From: Bacteriovorax stolpii
GTDB taxonomy: Bacteria > Bdellovibrionota > Bacteriovoracia > Bacteriovoracales > Bacteriovoracaceae
Reading direction: 5' to 3'
DNA: 64,000 nucleotides
Assembly: GCA_945860895.1 (NCBI GenBank)
Contig: CAMASK010000007.1
Span: 1 to 64,000, forward strand
A program made the translations under genes and the position numbers. This document shows, piece by piece, positions 7,702-16,674 of the stretch. The first letter of the stretch is position 1, and each line of letters starts with the position of its first letter. Below the pieces are notes generated by a model. The model was given only the letters and a program-made list of their open reading frames with translations, was not told the DNA's origin and did no database searches.

Positions 7702-8918
7702 AGGTTACCTCCAATGGTACCAGTTGTTAATATAAGGGACTGTTGATCAGAAGAAAGAATTGTTTTGAGTTCAAGTGCTTCAGTTTCACCAAATTCATTG
7801 GTAAAAAGTATTTGATTGAGAATGAAAGGCACTCTCTCCGGGGCCCCAAGGTAAAAGAGCTTGATGACATTTTTCTTTTTACTAAGAAGACTGCAATTAA
7901 AAGTTATCTGATTCTCACTTACAGGCTCCAAAACTCCTAAGAAATGATCATTTAGAGAAATGACTAGATTTGAAAGTGAAGACTCAGTTTGAATATCAAC
8001 TCGGCAATCCCGATCATTTTTATAATTTTTTATTTTAGCCTTGGCGGCAGGTTTGAATCCATTAAGAGCAATGACAGGTATTCGATCTTCAAAAATATCG
8101 ATAAAGTTTTCAGTGACTGTTGGATAATAGTAATCAAAAGAAGCCGAGGCATGTTGGAGGCGATAATAGTCAATCACCGTCTTAGGATGGCAACTAAAAA
8201 TCATCAGTTTTTTTACGCTGGCCGCAAGATTATCAAAAGCACCTTTCGGAAAAATATTTTTCTTCGCATCATAGAGTCGACCCAATTCATCTGAGTGATT
8301 GATCATCATCATTTGTTCTACATTCGATTGTTTGGCCAGGTAATGATACATAGAGTGTAGTGAATCTGCGAAAACAATTCTCCAACCATTGCGTTGAAGG
8401 GGTTTAAGCATCGATTTGACTTGTCCGATCATCTTTTGATTTCTGGCCGACTCCAACAGATTTTTCTGGGCATCAAAGGCGAGCAAATAATTGTCAATCG
8501 CCTTGTAATCATCGGGATATGTATTTATAAAAGTCAAACACTGGTTAATATCTTGATTTTTCTTTAAAAGTTTGAAGAGTCTAAGTTTAGAAATTTGTTT
8601 TTGTAGTTTTTGTAGTTTTTTAAGTTTTTTGAGTGCGATTTTATCTGCCGTTGGATTTGGGAGATGGATAAAAATCACTTTTTTACTTGAAGAGCTTGTT
8701 GCTTCCACTATATCGCTGTCTCTTAGTTCATCACTTTCAAGCTCCTCAACTTGTATTATCTTTCTTGGAGCATAGAGGACGGTCAGAGTGTCTTTGAAAG
8801 GATGTTTTTTAAGATTTTTGGGTGCATTTAGGCTGGCATAACTCTCACAGAATTCCTGTCCTGAAATTGCCCAGGCTTGTGTCGAGATGACCATTATAAG
8901 AAAAATGAGAATTTTCAA
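7698..8918 (-). CDS. Exported protein with a caspase-like His/Cys pattern
   Basis: About 406 residues from a TTG at 8918 that has GGTGG four bases upstream and yields a signal peptide 'KILIFLIMVISTQAWA'; the frame also opens at a TTG at 8945. After a basic region (Lys/Leu-rich, about 95-120) there is a segment that reads like the core of the caspase/CHAT/gingipain fold: a hydrophobic strand ending in His ('QMMMINHSDELGRLYD'), then about 35 residues on a hydrophobic strand ending in Cys ('VKKLMIFSCHP'). These would be His208 and Cys243 counted from the TTG. The remaining 160 residues are beta-rich with two more cysteines. No family is recognised with confidence, so the peptidase reading is an inference from the His..Cys spacing. 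It heads an operon with two exported hydrophobic paralogues. Confidence 0.6.
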   Translation of the reverse strand: MKILIFLIMVISTQAWAISGQEFCESYASLNAPKNLKKHPFKDTLTVLYAPRKIIQVEELESDELRDSDIVEATSSSSKKVIFIHLPNPTADKIALKKLKKLQKLQKQISKLRLFKLLKKNQDINQCLTFINTYPDDYKAIDNYLLAFDAQKNLLESARNQKMIGQVKSMLKPLQRNGWRIVFADSLHSMYHYLAKQSNVEQMMMINHSDELGRLYDAKKNIFPKGAFDNLAASVKKLMIFSCHPKTVIDYYRLQHASASFDYYYPTVTENFIDIFEDRIPVIALNGFKPAAKAKIKNYKNDRDCRVDIQTESSLSNLVISLNDHFLGVLEPVSENQITFNCSLLSKKKNVIKLFYLGAPERVPFILNQILFTNEFGETEALELKTILSSDQQSLILTTGTIGGNL

Positions 8919-9056
8919 ATTTCCACCATTACTAAAGGTTGCCAATGCATGCGTCTATCCATGCTTGTTATGGTGAGATAGTACTGGGCCTATTGTTCTG
9001 ATGGAAAAAAAAAGAATCTTAAAGAGGATGAGGTTAAGTTCCTAATAACAGTGAAA

Positions 9057-10253
9057 TTATCCGGCTGACTTGGCTTTATTTTCCTCGACAATGGAATAGC
9101 ATCCGTTGCGGAAAATAATTTCCAGGTTTTTATTCTTTCTTACATAGTAGATGAGATTTTTTAACTTTTCATCATCACTAGGCTCGAGCATCTCCCTCCC
9201 CCAGAGGGATTGAAACAATGTATCCTTAGGTATGGGAACTGAAGCATTTGATAACAATTCCAACAGGGCCTCAACGTTATTTTTTGAAGATGGCTTTTTG
9301 AACTGAATTGTGTGAATTTTGTTTTTATGTTTTTCCAGACATAGTGACATTAGATTGGTCTGGCCTAGATACTTAAAGTTGTCTCCATAATTATCAGGAT
9401 CCATTTCTTTGAGTTGATTCCAATGCACGAGGGCCTCATTAGGCTTAGACGCTTCAAGGCTTTTGATCACCTTCAACTGAATAAACAGTACTTCGCTGCG
9501 CTTAAAATCCTTTTCATAAAAGTAAAGAGGGGTGTCATTTTTTAAATGAGAGAGCATCAGCCGCATATAAAGAAAATTTGGAGTATCTCTAAAAAGTCTG
9601 AATTGCTTCATGTCTTCAAGACACATTTCACAATCTGAGTATGCGCCCTGCTTGAGATAAAAGATAAATTTACTAATATGTTGGGCCATGATTACGGCCT
9701 CAGACATCAGTGGCTTATTCTTTTCAAGAATGGTGAGGATCTTTGCTGCTTCTTCATAGTAACCACGAAAGGTAAAATAATTAAATTTACACTGCTCATA
9801 GCAGATATTTTGGCGCTGGTTGATCCCTTGTTCCGAGAGCCTTTCCATTACTCTCAGTGCCTGTTTCATCTTTTGATCATGGTTTAAATTGAAGCTGATA
9901 ATAAAATGATTATAGCTACAGATAAATTGATGCTCAACCAGAGGATACTTTTCTAATAATGAATAAGCTACTTGAAGATAGTCTGAGGCGACTTTTGGAT
10001 TGCCCATATTGTTGTAGGTCAGCCCCAAAATAAGATTTTTTTGAGATTCGACCAATTCATTGTCAGTAATGGCGGTTTTAAGATTCTCTAGAATTTTTTG
10101 ATGCTCACAGTTCTTGAGATCAAACCAAGATTGAAGAATTTTCTTCTCGGCTATTGTGAGGCGCTTGTCTGACAAATATTTTTTAGACTTTTTAGCATCG
10201 CTATGAATAAGTTTAAGCGCTTCTAAAAATGTCTTAAACTTAATTTCACTCAA
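9057..10253 (-). CDS. Helical-repeat protein with C-terminal OmpR-like winged helix
   Basis: 398 residues, soluble, no signal peptide. Residues about 30-320 are helical with repeated Leu/Tyr/Ala spacing typical of TPR-like solenoids. The last 60 residues read as a Trans_reg_C winged helix: 'PKDTLFQSLWGRE' (helix 1 with the family's LW-G turn), 'EKLKNLIYYVRKNKN' (recognition helix) and 'IIFRNGCYSIV' (C-terminal hairpin). It would be a DNA-binding regulator with a helical sensory or protein-binding part, without a receiver domain. The start is TTG at 10253, one base after the stop of the exported-protein gene, with AAGGA in that gene's last codons, so the two are translationally coupled. The first gene of the window is a paralogue with the same partner arrangement. 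Confidence 0.82.
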   Translation of the reverse strand: MSEIKFKTFLEALKLIHSDAKKSKKYLSDKRLTIAEKKILQSWFDLKNCEHQKILENLKTAITDNELVESQKNLILGLTYNNMGNPKVASDYLQVAYSLLEKYPLVEHQFICSYNHFIISFNLNHDQKMKQALRVMERLSEQGINQRQNICYEQCKFNYFTFRGYYEEAAKILTILEKNKPLMSEAVIMAQHISKFIFYLKQGAYSDCEMCLEDMKQFRLFRDTPNFLYMRLMLSHLKNDTPLYFYEKDFKRSEVLFIQLKVIKSLEASKPNEALVHWNQLKEMDPDNYGDNFKYLGQTNLMSLCLEKHKNKIHTIQFKKPSSKNNVEALLELLSNASVPIPKDTLFQSLWGREMLEPSDDEKLKNLIYYVRKNKNLEIIFRNGCYSIVEENKAKSAG

Positions 10254-10254
10254 C

Positions 10255-10764
10255 TTATGGATCCTTCATCAGATCAATATAGTATTTCATCAATTGCTCC
10301 CTACTTTCAAGCTTATCGATGCCTTTACTTTCCAGGTAGTAGTGATAACTCTTACTGGTAACAAGACTGTAGATGTGATTTTTTATGGACTGTTGTTTTA
10401 AAAAGCATTCATAAACTTTGGATTTTTCACACTTTTCATCACCATATTCTTTAAAGTATTTTTTTCTAACTTTAGGTCCATGGCCGGTAGAATAAACGAC
10501 TAGTTGGGCATAAAGATCAATAAGATCATTTGCCTTCAACTTAGTAGAGTAGCAATCACTCCAGGCACTTTTTATTTCTTCCATCAGCTTATCATTGTCT
10601 TTACTGATCTTTTTAATCATTTGCAGTCTAAGATCGCCGTTGATATCATCTTCATTTTTTTGCTCTTGATGGCGATCAGGCCCACCACCACCAGTATTGA
10701 CTCCTTGGGCATATGCTGAGGCAGTCAAGAAAATGAACACAACTAGAAATATTGGTTTTAGCAT
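10255..10764 (-). CDS. Small exported Cys-containing protein, coupled to the winged-helix protein
   Basis: 169 residues with a signal peptide ending 'ASAYAQ', followed by a Gly-rich flexible stretch ('GVNTGGGGPDRHQ'). The mature helical domain has three cysteines: 'WSDCYS', then 'EKCEKSKVYEC'. The same one-plus-two cysteine layout with similar spacing occurs in the exported protein at 790-1242, though overall identity is low. It is the first gene of a two-gene unit with the winged-helix protein (one-base gap). Upstream 10765-11017 is a 250-base divergent region facing the large gene at 11018, which may hold promoters for both. No known family. Confidence 0.75.
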   Translation of the reverse strand: MLKPIFLVVFIFLTASAYAQGVNTGGGGPDRHQEQKNEDDINGDLRLQMIKKISKDNDKLMEEIKSAWSDCYSTKLKANDLIDLYAQLVVYSTGHGPKVRKKYFKEYGDEKCEKSKVYECFLKQQSIKNHIYSLVTSKSYHYYLESKGIDKLESREQLMKYYIDLMKDP

Positions 10765-11017
10765 GATTTGGTCCTTTTTATCTTAGACTTAATCGGTAAG
10801 TTTTACCTCTTACTTTAATTCAACGTTTTTCTCGTTCTCCGAATGAAATGCCAATTTTTCTTGTCACCTTGGATTGCCCCAATTGCCTTTAGTGGGGTTT
10901 AAGTCATTAAAAAAATGAACTTTAATTGTCTGCAAAGCTCGTCTTAAGTTCCAAAGAGGTTATAATGAAATCAAGATATTTAAATTGAATCAATTCCATC
11001 CTGAGGAATGCCAGCAT

Positions 11018-12775
11018 ATGAAAAAAATATTTGCCGTCCTTATGAGTCTTCATCTTATCCTTACTCCCGTGGCATTTGCCCAAGAGGATAAGTACCAAAC
11101 AACCGGTTCTGGAGGTGATGGGGCCAGTCAATGGATTGATGGGATCATGATGACAGGATCAGGTGTCATCGGGTCTTCATTCATTAATTGCAGATCCTCT
11201 GCAGTAAACGTGATGCCAACTTTTTCTCATTATCTTTTTATGGCAGGTGCTTTAACTCTTTTATTTGCCGAAATTTCTGCAGCTGAAGACCAAATTAAGG
11301 GACAACAAGAAATGGAAAGAGAGATGGCGGCATTAAGCAGACCCTCTGAAGGAGGAGTCACTCAAGGAGATAAAGATAAGCAGCTTGTTTTAATTGCACT
11401 AAAGCGAACAGAAGAAGCGAATAATCTGGAAGCCCTTAAAACACGCATGGAATGGATGACGGCCGCTGAGATTGCCTATGGGCTGGCAGCTTTGGCCGCA
11501 GTATTTGAGACCTCCATGTATTTTCTAACCAAGACCTTAAAAAATTCAATTTATCCGGCAACGGTGGCCGCTGGTAATGCCCTTGGATATAATAATTGGA
11601 GTTTAAGTTGTAATGGCGATAAAGCTCTTAATCAAGCCTATATCATGGCAATTGGTGTGGCCTATTCTGTTGCGCCTTCGGCACTTCAAGGTAATTTTAG
11701 TGGTGTACTGACAAAAGGTCTTTCAACCGCAGCTTTTTTCATGTTATTGAAACAATTTACGGGCAAGGTCGGTGATCAGATGAAGAGTGCCATTAACTCT
11801 GCCCCCGGACGAGTAATCATCTTCGGTGCTTTTGCTTTATTGGCCGAACAAACTCGTCAAGGTCTTAAAACGAGAAAAGAGAGGGCCGAAGAAAATTTAG
11901 CGTTGTTTGATAAAGCGATTAATGAGTGGAAAAAAGCCACTGTTGTAACAACTGAAGTTAATACAGATTTAGCACAAACAGAAGTAGATGCCGGAGGTGT
12001 TAAAAATAACATTAAAACAACATCATCCGGACAAATAAAACCTCTCCCTAACACTACATCAGGAAAATGTTTTAGTTCCACTGGTTCCTTAAGTTCTGAG
12101 AGCTGTAAAGGTCCAAAGTTTAATCTAAGTAAAATTACACTACCTGCCAACATGAAGATCCCTTCGGTACTTTCCAATGGCTTTTCTAACGCCTTTGGAA
12201 TGGCCGATGCCATGGCCAGTGGTGATGCTGCGGGCGCTAAAGTTTTTGCAGGTAATTTATCTGCCAATGCATCCGCAATAAAAAAAGCAACTAAAGACTT
12301 GATTGAAGAACACAATAAGGAATTAGTGAAAAATGGTCACAAACCAATAGATTTTGATAATGAGGTTCAAAAGCAACTAATTACCTTGAAACAAGAAATG
12401 AAAGAAAATCCTTCATCTCTGGATGGACTTAATCCTAATCTTGCCGATTCTCAAACAAGTAATGATGATGTCTCAGATTCAAAAACGCCGGAAGTTATAG
12501 TGGCGACTGCTGCTCCTGCGGCCATTGCCCTTGGAAATGCCCCTGATGTTTCTTTTGGAAGTGATGAGAAAATACTGGATGAAAATCTTGTTAGAGTTAG
12601 TGGCGCAAATGCAAGCATAAATCAAGACCTAGACATATTCAAATCAGAGCAAGATATTTCTAAGACCTCAGAAGTTTCTATTTTTAAACAAGTTTCTAAT
12701 CGATACTTTTTGAATTATACCAAATTTTTTGATCGCAAGAAGCTCGACGTAGGAAGTAATGCTCCTAAAAACTAA
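11018..12775 (+). CDS. Large exported multi-helix membrane protein, family unknown
   Basis: About 585 residues. The ATG at 11018 gives a proper signal peptide ('MKKIFAVLMSLHLILTPVAFAQ') and has GAGGA about 11 bases upstream; an in-frame TTG at 10985 is rejected. Hydrophobic segments lie at about 68-89, 149-170, 206-222, 226-245 and 263-278, with a Gly-Thr/Ser-rich stretch after the signal peptide. From about residue 300 to the end the protein is hydrophilic, Asn/Ser/Asp-rich and low in complexity, suggesting a long periplasmic or surface tail. I recognise no domain. It stands alone between the winged-helix module and the beta-helix lipoprotein. An envelope or secretion component is possible but unsupported. 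Confidence 0.7.
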   Translation: MKKIFAVLMSLHLILTPVAFAQEDKYQTTGSGGDGASQWIDGIMMTGSGVIGSSFINCRSSAVNVMPTFSHYLFMAGALTLLFAEISAAEDQIKGQQEMEREMAALSRPSEGGVTQGDKDKQLVLIALKRTEEANNLEALKTRMEWMTAAEIAYGLAALAAVFETSMYFLTKTLKNSIYPATVAAGNALGYNNWSLSCNGDKALNQAYIMAIGVAYSVAPSALQGNFSGVLTKGLSTAAFFMLLKQFTGKVGDQMKSAINSAPGRVIIFGAFALLAEQTRQGLKTRKERAEENLALFDKAINEWKKATVVTTEVNTDLAQTEVDAGGVKNNIKTTSSGQIKPLPNTTSGKCFSSTGSLSSESCKGPKFNLSKITLPANMKIPSVLSNGFSNAFGMADAMASGDAAGAKVFAGNLSANASAIKKATKDLIEEHNKELVKNGHKPIDFDNEVQKQLITLKQEMKENPSSLDGLNPNLADSQTSNDDVSDSKTPEVIVATAAPAAIALGNAPDVSFGSDEKILDENLVRVSGANASINQDLDIFKSEQDISKTSEVSIFKQVSNRYFLNYTKFFDRKKLDVGSNAPKN

Positions 12776-12892
12776 AAACATAACAGAAAGAGCTTTCATA
12801 TATTTCCATTTTAAAAGGTTAATATTCTTAGGTAAAAATTTTGACTTAAAGATTTTTAATTATTCTTTTAAAATCTTCCGATATAAGAACTT

Positions 12893-13855
12893 ATGAAAAT
12901 ATTAATATTATCTTTGCTTTTGATCGTTTCATGCGCTTCTCATGTAAGAAATCCCAGTAGTGAGTCCGCAGTTTTCACTTTACATGATTTAAGGGACCAA
13001 ATACACAGGGCCAAGCCTGGGGCAGTTATTGTCATAGATGAGGAATCATTTTTTGATTTTTCTGATGAAGGAACGTTAGTCATAGATAAAAAAATTCATT
13101 TAAAAGGAATTCGTACAAAAGGTCGATCACGGCCTACCTTGAAAAATTGGAAAAACCCAATTCCACTCATCAGTATTAAAGCTGATGGTGTAATCATTGA
13201 GGGACTTAAGCTTGAGGGCATAGAAACAGATGCTAAAAAGCAGGAGATTATTGAACTTAACCGACAAGGAAAGAAAGGGGTTTATAGCTTTCCAGTGACC
13301 AGGGGAATTCATGTACTCGCTAATAATGTGGTGATAAAAGATTGTGAAATATCTGGATTCTCTCATGCGGCCATCTTTGCAGAAAATGCTTTGAATTTAC
13401 TGGTTGAACGTAATTACATCCATCACAATCAGCGCTGGGGCCTGGGATACGGTGTCGCTCTACATTTAATTTCTACAGCAAAAATATTTAATAATAAATT
13501 TGACCATAATCGTCACTCGATTGCAGGTAGCGGTAGCTCAGGGCAAATTTATGAAGCTGGCTACAACTGGTTTGGGAAAAATCACAGTGATACCCCGCTG
13601 GACATGCATGGTGGGAAAGATCGTGGTGATGGAACTCAAGTGGCCGGTAAGATTGTTCATATTCATCATAATACCATTCGTGATGCTGTGAATTTTGCTT
13701 TCATCCACCGCGGTATTCCTCAGGAATTTGTTATCTTCGAACATAATAATTTGGAACACAGAGATCATTCAAAGGTTATTGGATATTATAATCTTGGTTC
13801 GAAGGACATTCCTAAGGCCAAGTTCATTTACCGTGAAAATCACTTAAGCGAGTAG
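12893..13855 (+). CDS. Beta-helix lipoprotein (pectate-lyase-like fold)
   Basis: 320 residues with a lipoprotein signal ('LLLIVSC', Cys14), so anchored to a membrane. The body is a right-handed parallel beta-helix by its periodic strand pattern: 'GVIIEGLKLEGI', 'NNVVIKDCEISGF', 'LNLLVERNYIHHN', 'STAKIFNNKFDHNRH', 'GKIVHIHHNTIRD', 'EFVIFEHNNLEH'. The first 60 residues resemble the N-terminal cap of polysaccharide-lyase 6/chondroitinase-B-like proteins ('LHDLRDQIHRAKPGAVIVI'). Such proteins bind or cleave uronic-acid polysaccharides; catalytic residues cannot be fixed by eye. It fits the other sugar-polymer enzymes in this part of the window. Confidence 0.8.
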   Translation: MKILILSLLLIVSCASHVRNPSSESAVFTLHDLRDQIHRAKPGAVIVIDEESFFDFSDEGTLVIDKKIHLKGIRTKGRSRPTLKNWKNPIPLISIKADGVIIEGLKLEGIETDAKKQEIIELNRQGKKGVYSFPVTRGIHVLANNVVIKDCEISGFSHAAIFAENALNLLVERNYIHHNQRWGLGYGVALHLISTAKIFNNKFDHNRHSIAGSGSSGQIYEAGYNWFGKNHSDTPLDMHGGKDRGDGTQVAGKIVHIHHNTIRDAVNFAFIHRGIPQEFVIFEHNNLEHRDHSKVIGYYNLGSKDIPKAKFIYRENHLSE

Positions 13856-14115
13856 TATTTAACTACTACTCTTATCAGTCTTCTATATCTTTGCCTCAAA
13901 TTATGAAGCGAACTCTCGACGGTTTGTTGCCTGATTGACTACCTTTGAGTACGTCTTTTTCGAAAAAGGGGTGGTGGTTTATGAGAACCCAATACCATCT
14001 CTGTTGAATTGGCCAAACCAACTTCAATGATGGAGTTAGGTGATTCGAAATAAATCAGTTTAGCAAAATCAGCAGATCAGAAGCTATTGCATGTTCTGGA
14101 AGCACTTTAGATATT

Positions 14116-16542
14116 TCATGCTGAACGTTTCAGCTTATTAACTTCTGCTTCATTAATTATTTTCAATGCTTTGAGAACTGAATCTGATGAAAAGGAGAGG
14201 GAGTTAATTCCTCGCTCAATTAAAAATTTAGTGATTTCTGGATAGTCACTTGGCGCCTGACCACATATGCCAACATGTTTACCGGCTTCATGGGCGCCTT
14301 GAATGGCCATATCGAGAATTGTTAAAACAGCTGGATCTCGTTCATCAAAAATATGGGAAAGTAATTCAGAGTCGCGATCTACTCCTAAAGTCATTTGAGT
14401 CAGGTCGTTTGAACCAATGGAGAAGCCATCAAATATTTTTGCAAAGGATTTCAGGTCCAGTACATTTGAAGGAATTTCACACATCACATAGACTTCAAGT
14501 CCTTCCTTACTCTGCCTTAGTCCATTGCGCGCTAACTCATTAATAACCAATTCTCCCTCTTTAAAGGTACGACAAAAGGGAACCATGATTTTGACATTAC
14601 TAAGACCCATTTCTTCACGCACGAATTTTATCGCCTGACATTCTAAAGCAAAGCCTTCCCGGTAAAGAGGACTGTAGTAACGGGAAGCTCCCCTGAAACC
14701 AATCATGGGATTTTCTTCCTTGGGTTCAAAATATTCTCCACCTAATAAGTTCGCATACTCATTGGTTTTAAAATCTGAAAGTCTGACGATTACAGGTCGG
14801 GGATAGAAGGCCCCAGCTATCATCCCGATGCCTTCGGCCAATCCCTTTATAAAGAACTGAGTCGGATCGTCTTCAAATCCTTTTATTAGTTCTTCAATTT
14901 TTAATCTGATTTTTTCATCCTTCACTTTTTCTCTATGAATAAGTGCCATGGGGTGAACCTTTAAACGTTCAGCAATGATAAATTCCATTCTCGCTAAACC
15001 AACTCCATCCACAGGCATTTGAGCGGTTTTTAAAGCTTGTTCAGGATTGGCGACATTCACCATGACCTTAGCTTTTGTTTTTGGAATCTTTGACCAACTT
15101 AATTTTTCTTTCGTGAAGGGCAAAATTCCCTCAAAAACGACACCTTCCTCACCTTCAGCACACGACATGGTAATGTTCTGAGCAGTCTTTAACTTTTCAG
15201 TGCCATTACCCGTACCGACTATGCAAGGTACGCCATGTTCACGACTAACAATCGCCGCATGACAAGTTCTTCCGCCTCGATTTGTAATAATGCCGGCAGC
15301 CTTTTTCATTACCGGTTCCCAATCAGGATCAGTCATGTCGGCGACCAAAATTTCTCCTTCTTTGAAATCAGACAATTCATCCACGTTGGTAATTATTCGC
15401 ACTGGTCCAGCACCAATTTTGGCACCAACTGCTTTACCCGTGAGTATAATCTGTGATCGCTTAGTCAGTGTCATAACTTCATTTTCAAGGGGATTTTTAT
15501 TTGAATGAACTGATTCAGGTCTTGCCTGAACAATAAAGAGCTCACCACTGCGACCATCTTTTGCCCATTCGATGTCCATCGGTGTCTCTTTTTGATAAAC
15601 TTCTGAATAGTACAATTCAATCATACGCGCCCACTGAGCGAGCTTGATGACTTCCTGATCATTTAATGAAAAATGTTCCTGATCCAGCTGAGATACTTCA
15701 ATGTTTTTTGTCCTTCGGCTTCCATGAGTTGAATAAATTAAGCGAAATTGTTTTGCACCCAGTTTACGCCTCAGAATGGGCATTCTCGCCTTATCTAATA
15801 GAGGCTTGAGAAGTACAAATTCATCTGGGTCCACGCGCCCACCCACAATATTTTCACCTAGCCCATAGCTACTGGTGAGGAGAATCACGTTGCGCGCACC
15901 TGATTCAGTATCTAGAGTAAAAATGACTCCCGAAGAAGCAAGATCCGAGCGAACCATCTGCTGAATGCCAATAGAAAGACGAACCTGGCGGTGATCAAAG
16001 TTGTTTGAATCTCTATAACTGATGGCCCTGTCAGTGAATAGGGAAGCAAAACAGTTAAGACAAGCTTGTAAAAGGTCATTTTCACCTTTTACATTCAAAA
16101 AAGTTTCCTGTTGTCCTGCAAAGGAGGCTTCAGGTAAGTCTTCAGCGGTGGCAGAAGATCTGACAGCAACATCTATATCCTGCTGCTGAGTTTTGTGACA
16201 AAGCTCCATGTAAGCTTTTTTGATGGAGCTCTTTATGTCTTCTGGAAGTCCCGTGAATCGTATGAGATCGCGGATTTCTCTGCCGGCCTTTTCTAAGAGG
16301 TCTACCTTTGTCACATCAAGGTTAAGTAGTCTTGCGTAGACTTCTTTTTGGAGATTATTTTTTTCGAAAAGCTTAGTGAAGGCATCGGCCGTAATGACAA
16401 AACCATCAGGTATATTTATTCCCTTTGGTCTTAATGCCTGGAACATTTCACCTAATGAGGCATTTTTCCCACCGACTAATGCCACATCGTGAATGCCTAT
16501 TTCATTGAATTGTCTGATGTAGTTTACCTGTTCACTTTCCAT
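14116..16542 (-). CDS. ppsA: Phosphoenolpyruvate synthase (pyruvate, water dikinase)
   Basis: About 808 residues, close to the family's usual 790-800. The three expected domains are seen: N-terminal ATP-binding domain ('LVGGKNASLGEM', 'VRSSATAEDLPEASFAGQQET'), central phosphohistidine domain ('TNRGGRTCHAAIVSREHGVPC', catalytic His about 428) and C-terminal PEP/pyruvate TIM barrel ('FSIGSNDLTQMTLGVDRDS', 'VGICGQAPSDYPE'). It makes PEP from pyruvate and ATP at the entry to gluconeogenesis. The frame extends upstream to a TTG at 16593, but the ATG at 16542 has AAAGG seven bases before it and fits known N-termini. It is divergent from a phosphoribosyltransferase gene. Confidence 0.95.
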   Translation of the reverse strand: MESEQVNYIRQFNEIGIHDVALVGGKNASLGEMFQALRPKGINIPDGFVITADAFTKLFEKNNLQKEVYARLLNLDVTKVDLLEKAGREIRDLIRFTGLPEDIKSSIKKAYMELCHKTQQQDIDVAVRSSATAEDLPEASFAGQQETFLNVKGENDLLQACLNCFASLFTDRAISYRDSNNFDHRQVRLSIGIQQMVRSDLASSGVIFTLDTESGARNVILLTSSYGLGENIVGGRVDPDEFVLLKPLLDKARMPILRRKLGAKQFRLIYSTHGSRRTKNIEVSQLDQEHFSLNDQEVIKLAQWARMIELYYSEVYQKETPMDIEWAKDGRSGELFIVQARPESVHSNKNPLENEVMTLTKRSQIILTGKAVGAKIGAGPVRIITNVDELSDFKEGEILVADMTDPDWEPVMKKAAGIITNRGGRTCHAAIVSREHGVPCIVGTGNGTEKLKTAQNITMSCAEGEEGVVFEGILPFTKEKLSWSKIPKTKAKVMVNVANPEQALKTAQMPVDGVGLARMEFIIAERLKVHPMALIHREKVKDEKIRLKIEELIKGFEDDPTQFFIKGLAEGIGMIAGAFYPRPVIVRLSDFKTNEYANLLGGEYFEPKEENPMIGFRGASRYYSPLYREGFALECQAIKFVREEMGLSNVKIMVPFCRTFKEGELVINELARNGLRQSKEGLEVYVMCEIPSNVLDLKSFAKIFDGFSIGSNDLTQMTLGVDRDSELLSHIFDERDPAVLTILDMAIQGAHEAGKHVGICGQAPSDYPEITKFLIERGINSLSFSSDSVLKALKIINEAEVNKLKRSA

Positions 16543-16674
16543 TGACATGCCTTTGTTTGAGTCAAATTGTTTGAGATGCAGGCCTTGTACCAAAGAATAA
16601 AAAGTTAACTTTTAATGCAGAATGGATAGCGAACTGATTAGCATCAAGATCACAATTAGCCTTTAGGGGGTTTT

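Noticed and set aside
11857-12315. 152-codon antisense frame within the membrane-protein gene
   Set aside because: No ribosome-binding site or signal; fully inside a coding gene on the other strand.
13856-14115. Gene remnant between the beta-helix lipoprotein and ppsA
   Set aside because: The minus strand has short open pieces ('LPEHAIASDLLILL', 'SPNSIIEVGLANSTEMVLGSH') faintly like a universal stress protein, which would fit the neighbours, but frames break repeatedly and no motif is firm enough to report.
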